DNA of 64,000 bases, taken from an uncultured Clostridia bacterium. Its GTDB lineage: Bacteria; Bacillota; Clostridia; Oscillospirales; Acutalibacteraceae. Each line of letters opens with the position of its first letter. Positions within the stretch are counted from its first letter, which is position 1. The position numbers were made by a program, and so were the translations under genes. Of this stretch, positions 61,085 through 64,000 are shown in pieces. The stretch lies in the NCBI GenBank assembly GCA_945874765.1, contig CAMCHQ010000003.1, positions 121,101-185,100 on the forward strand. Reading direction: 5' to 3'. Below the pieces are notes generated by a model. The model saw nothing but the letters and a program-made list of their open reading frames with translations, was not told the DNA's origin and did no database searches.

Positions 61085-62437
61085 TTATTCTGCTGTATTT
61101 TCATCTGTAGGCTGTTGCTCGCTTTGAGTATTTTCAGCCTCATTTGAAACGTTTTCCTCACTTTGAGCCGGCTCTTGAACAGTAGGGTGATAGTATTCAT
61201 CTTGACTGTTTTGTGCCGTTTCGTTTGGAGTACTGTCGTTTGCATATGACGGATAAGAACCGCTTTTAACCGGCTCGTGCTCGTCAGGTACACCGTTTTG
61301 ATTATATGTGTAAGACGGAGCTGCGTTTTGATTTTGCGCATTCTCGTTTTGAGCATTTTCCTGCGTATTGCTGTTTGCATTATTAGGATTATAGTAATAA
61401 TTGCTCTGATTTTCCTGTGCACCGTTATTAGCGTAGTATGGGTTTGCGCCCTCTGCGCCTGCAAAACCGTATTTAGCGGCTCTTTGCTCTTGTGAAAGGA
61501 AATCGTCCTCTGTAATTCTGCCCTCTTGAAGCGCTCTGATTTTGAAGTTCTCATAATAGAGTGCCTGAGTTGTGAAATAGTAAGGAATTACATAAATACT
61601 TGCAAGTCCGAATGTGATACAGCAAAGAAGTGACCAGCCGATAAAGCTTAAATCAAGAACGAAAAGTTCGCCTCTGTTACCCTTAACCATCTTCTTAGAC
61701 AACTTGAGAGCCTCTGTCGGCTTCAAATTCGGGTTTTCACACATAAGTTGATATGCAAAGTATGTGCTGTAGTGATAAACGATTCCCGGTATTACAAGAA
61801 GGAGCGACCAAAGGAATTCAAAAATCCATCTCAAAATATAAATAATGATTTTGTGACCGTATGTAGGACCGAACGAAATCTTGAAAATATTTTGAATTTC
61901 CTTGCCGAGTTGGAATTGCTCGTTTGAATCACGTTTTACAAGCATAACATAAAAGCCGCAAAGTGAAACAAAGAGAGGGGAGAGAACTATCGAAATAATC
62001 AATATGCCCCTTGAACCTATATTGGCAAGACCGATATTGCTTTTTACAGACATTGTTGTCGGCTTGCTTGAACTGCCGATTATTTTATCCGACGGAGTAT
62101 ATTTTTGACCGAAACTTTCAATCGGATTGTCGCTTGAACTGTCATTTGAGTCACTGCCGTCATTGTAATTGTAATCGCCGTTTGAGTCACCGTTTCCGAA
62201 ATATTTAAAGAAATCTTCCGGTGTGTTTTGACCTGAATTGTTGTCGCTGTAGCTGTTGCTGTTGTTAGGACCGAAAAGATTTTCAATATCGTCTTTGCTG
62301 CCGTATGCATAAACGCCTGCCGTTAAGCCGTTTACCAAAAACAAAACGATAGCGCTTAATACAAACAGTGCAAATACTTTTTCTTTAATAATCTGCTTAG
62401 CCTGTGATTTAACCAAGCTTCTGTTGATTTTGTTCAT
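61085..62437 (-). CDS. DUF975-type integral membrane protein with long N/Q-rich tail
   Basis: Protein of 450 residues. The DUF975-like core has about five membrane segments (near 22-45, 145-168, 195-222, 250-275 and 275-290) with the ALKLSKKMVKGNRGELFVLD loop typical of the family. Two unusual additions: a low-complexity insert after the first segment (about 52-125, rich in D, N, S, G), probably outside the cell, and a tail of about 120 residues (330-450) made mostly of N, Q, E, A and S, probably cytoplasmic. Function unknown. GGAGG lies upstream; glyS is 24 bases before it on the same strand. Confidence 0.75.
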   Translation of the reverse strand: MNKINRSLVKSQAKQIIKEKVFALFVLSAIVLFLVNGLTAGVYAYGSKDDIENLFGPNNSNSYSDNNSGQNTPEDFFKYFGNGDSNGDYNYNDGSDSNDSSSDNPIESFGQKYTPSDKIIGSSSKPTTMSVKSNIGLANIGSRGILIISIVLSPLFVSLCGFYVMLVKRDSNEQFQLGKEIQNIFKISFGPTYGHKIIIYILRWIFEFLWSLLLVIPGIVYHYSTYFAYQLMCENPNLKPTEALKLSKKMVKGNRGELFVLDLSFIGWSLLCCITFGLASIYVIPYYFTTQALYYENFKIRALQEGRITEDDFLSQEQRAAKYGFAGAEGANPYYANNGAQENQSNYYYNPNNANSNTQENAQNENAQNQNAAPSYTYNQNGVPDEHEPVKSGSYPSYANDSTPNETAQNSQDEYYHPTVQEPAQSEENVSNEAENTQSEQQPTDENTAE

Positions 62438-62460
62438 AATGTTATCCTCCTTTGGATAAA

Positions 62461-63843
62461 CTAAAACTCAACCTTTTCCTCAATAAACTTTGTAAGTTCG
62501 TCGATAGGAATTCTGACTTGCTCCATAGTGTCACGGTCACGAACTGTTACACAGTTATCCTCAACTGAGTCAAAGTCATATGTGATGCAGTAAGGAGTAC
62601 CGATTTCGTCCTGACGGCGATATCTCTTGCCGATAGAACCTGCGTCATCATAATCAATGTTGAATTTCTTTGAAAGTGTAGCGTAAACTTCTCCTGCCTG
62701 CTCGTTGAGCTTCTTTGAAAGCGGAAGAACTGCTGCCTTGAAAGGTGCAATTGCAGGGTGGAAGTGCATTACGATTCTCTTGTCGTTCTTTTCTTCGTCA
62801 AGAACTTCTTCGTCATAAGCCTCGGTAAGAAGTGCCAAGAACAAACGCTCAACACCGAGTGACGGCTCAATAACGTAAGGAACATATTTCTCACCTGTTG
62901 TCTGGTCGAAATATTCAAGATTTTTACCGCTTGTTTTGATATGCTGGGTAAGGTCATAGTCTGTTCTGTCGGCTACGCCCCAAAGTTCACCCCAACCAAA
63001 TGGGAATTTGTATTCAAAGTCCGTAGTTGCCTTAGAATAGAAGCAAAGTTCCTCTTTATCGTGGTCACGAAGTCTGAGGTTATCCTTGCTGATGTTAAGA
63101 GAATAGAGCCAATCACGGCAGAAACTTCTCCAATAATCAAACCATTCAAGGTCAGTGCCAGGCTTGCAGAAAAATTCAAGTTCCATTTGTTCGAATTCTC
63201 TTACACGGAAGATGAATTTACCCGGTGTAATTTCGTTACGGAAAGATTTACCTACCTGTGCAACACCGAAAGGAATTTTCTTTCTTGTAGTTCTTTGAAC
63301 GTTTGCAAAGTTTACAAAAATACCCTGTGCGGTTTCGGGACGGAGATAAATTTCGTCCTTAGCGTCCTCTGTAACACCCTGGAATGTCTTAAACATAAGG
63401 TTGAACTGACGGATATCGGTAAAATTGTGCGCGCCGCAATTAGGGCAAGGAATGTTGTGCTCTTTAATATATGCCGACATTTCCTCATTGCTCCAACCTG
63501 CAACGTTAGTGCCGTCAAAGTTTTCAATCAAGTCGTCTGCTCTGTGTCTTGTTTTACATTCACAGCAGTCCATAAGAGGGTCGGAGAAACCGCCGAGGTG
63601 ACCTGAAGCAACCCAAGTCTGTGGGTTCATAAGAATGGCGCTGTCAAGACCTACGTTGTATGGGTTTTCCTGAATGAATTTCTTTCTCCAAGCTTTTTTA
63701 ATGTTTTCCTTAAGCTCAACGCCGAGCGGACCGTAATCCCATGTATTTGCAAGACCGCCGTAAATCTCAGAGCCGGGATAAACAAATCCTCTGCCCTTGC
63801 AAAGAGCTACAAGCTGGTCTAAAGTTTTTTCTGAATTATCCAT
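62461..63843 (-). CDS. glyS: Glycyl-tRNA synthetase (single-chain, GlyQS type)
   Basis: Class II synthetase of 460 residues charging tRNA(Gly); the eukaryote/archaeal-like dimer type used by many Gram-positives, not the alpha2beta2 form. Motifs: [67 protein letters not shown] (motif 2), [12 protein letters not shown] and the closing [10 protein letters not shown] (motif 3). The ATG at 63843 has GGAGG upstream; earlier in-frame ATGs at 63858 and 63885 overlap it. Highly biased codons. Confidence 0.96.
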   Translation of the reverse strand: MDNSEKTLDQLVALCKGRGFVYPGSEIYGGLANTWDYGPLGVELKENIKKAWRKKFIQENPYNVGLDSAILMNPQTWVASGHLGGFSDPLMDCCECKTRHRADDLIENFDGTNVAGWSNEEMSAYIKEHNIPCPNCGAHNFTDIRQFNLMFKTFQGVTEDAKDEIYLRPETAQGIFVNFANVQRTTRKKIPFGVAQVGKSFRNEITPGKFIFRVREFEQMELEFFCKPGTDLEWFDYWRSFCRDWLYSLNISKDNLRLRDHDKEELCFYSKATTDFEYKFPFGWGELWGVADRTDYDLTQHIKTSGKNLEYFDQTTGEKYVPYVIEPSLGVERLFLALLTEAYDEEVLDEEKNDKRIVMHFHPAIAPFKAAVLPLSKKLNEQAGEVYATLSKKFNIDYDDAGSIGKRYRRQDEIGTPYCITYDFDSVEDNCVTVRDRDTMEQVRIPIDELTKFIEEKVEF

Positions 63844-63860
63844 TGCATTTTCCTCCATTA

Positions 63861-63883
63861 GTATATAAACCATAGTTATATAC
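63861..63883. promoter_or_regulatory. Operator-like palindrome at the glyS start
   Basis: GTATATAA - 7 bases - TTATATAC, a perfect 8-base inverted repeat at the expected transcription start of glyS, just before the ribosome site. Confidence 0.45.
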
Positions 63884-63888
63884 ATTAC

Positions 63889-63917
63889 ATTTTACTATGT
63901 TTTTGCTTATAAGTCAA
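63889..63917 (-). promoter_or_regulatory. Promoter of glyS
   Basis: Minus strand TTGACT (63912-63917), 17-base spacer, TAAAAT (63889-63894). Confidence 0.6.
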
Positions 63918-64000
63918 TTATAAAGTTGTGAATGGTGTAGAAAGGATGTAGCGTTACAATAGATGTGACACCAAAAAAGAAAAAGATATAGAAAAAGCGA

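Noticed and set aside
62941..63606. Open frame of 221 codons on the plus strand
   Set aside because: It is antisense to the glyS coding sequence, whose biased codons leave the other strand open. No start signal is seen.
63886..64000. T-box or other riboswitch upstream of glyS
   Set aside because: The promoter lies within 75 bases of the start and no T-box sequence is present.

Overview
This window is a chromosomal segment of a low-GC, Gram-positive, spore-forming anaerobe, most likely a gut-type clostridium of the Oscillospiraceae/Ruminococcaceae kind. Reasons: strong AGGAGG-type ribosome binding sites, A+T-rich intergenic DNA with TTGACA-N17-TATAAT promoters, a T-box leader, the dnaA-dnaN-yaaA-recF-remB-gyrB order typical of Bacillota, sporulation genes (SleB-like, YqfC, YqfD, SpoIIQ-like), pyruvate phosphate dikinase, and small families such as DUF951 and UPF0371. 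The species assignment is inference.

Left end (1-5.9 kb): the replication-initiation cluster, all on the minus strand (gyrB, cut by the left edge, remB, recF, yaaA, dnaN, dnaA). The dnaA-dnaN gap holds degenerate DnaA-box-like 9-mers and is the best oriC candidate. From 5.9 kb rightward most genes are on the plus strand, as expected of a replichore leaving the origin to the right.

5.9-27 kb: an LCP-like membrane protein; folate genes folE-folP-folB-folK; a minus-strand block (fba, glycosyltransferase, rsmE, OGG/AlkA-type glycosylase); a SleB-type cortex hydrolase with a small partner, behind a gap rich in DnaA-box-like 9-mers; a minus-strand block of yqfC-yqfD, pyrG, UPF0371 and an S1-domain protein; then DUF951-murI-prfA, an XRE membrane regulator, a Sua5-CoaE fusion, an M18 aminopeptidase and an asparaginase-like protein. 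pyrG and the UPF0371 gene share an almost identical promoter-proximal terminator leader.

27.6-43 kb: a complete trpEGDCFBA operon under a tryptophan T-box, an NfeD/SPFH pair, a minus-strand envelope block (Ca-loop membrane protein, VanW lipoprotein, glmU) and ppdK.

43-50.9 kb is the most accessory-looking part: a DUF4143 ATPase, YlmH, RmuC, a REP-associated tyrosine transposase with REP hairpins inside its own coding sequence, then an ECF-type sigma / DUF4367 pair followed by small secreted and membrane proteins. The sigma gene and the first secreted-protein gene carry the same block-structured upstream sequence, suggesting an autoregulated export regulon. A frameshifted small membrane gene closes it.

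50.9-64 kb: dfrA-thyA, an M20 peptidase, a GPH sugar transporter, an Fn3-like secreted protein, uxuA-uxuB and a membrane-anchored GH30 glycosidase (a glucuronate/plant-glycan locus), a SpoIIQ-like M23 protein, a DUF975 protein with a long N/Q-rich tail, and glyS. Two repeat families (REP/REPIN hairpins and a MITE-like element of about 110-125 bp) are scattered through the gaps.
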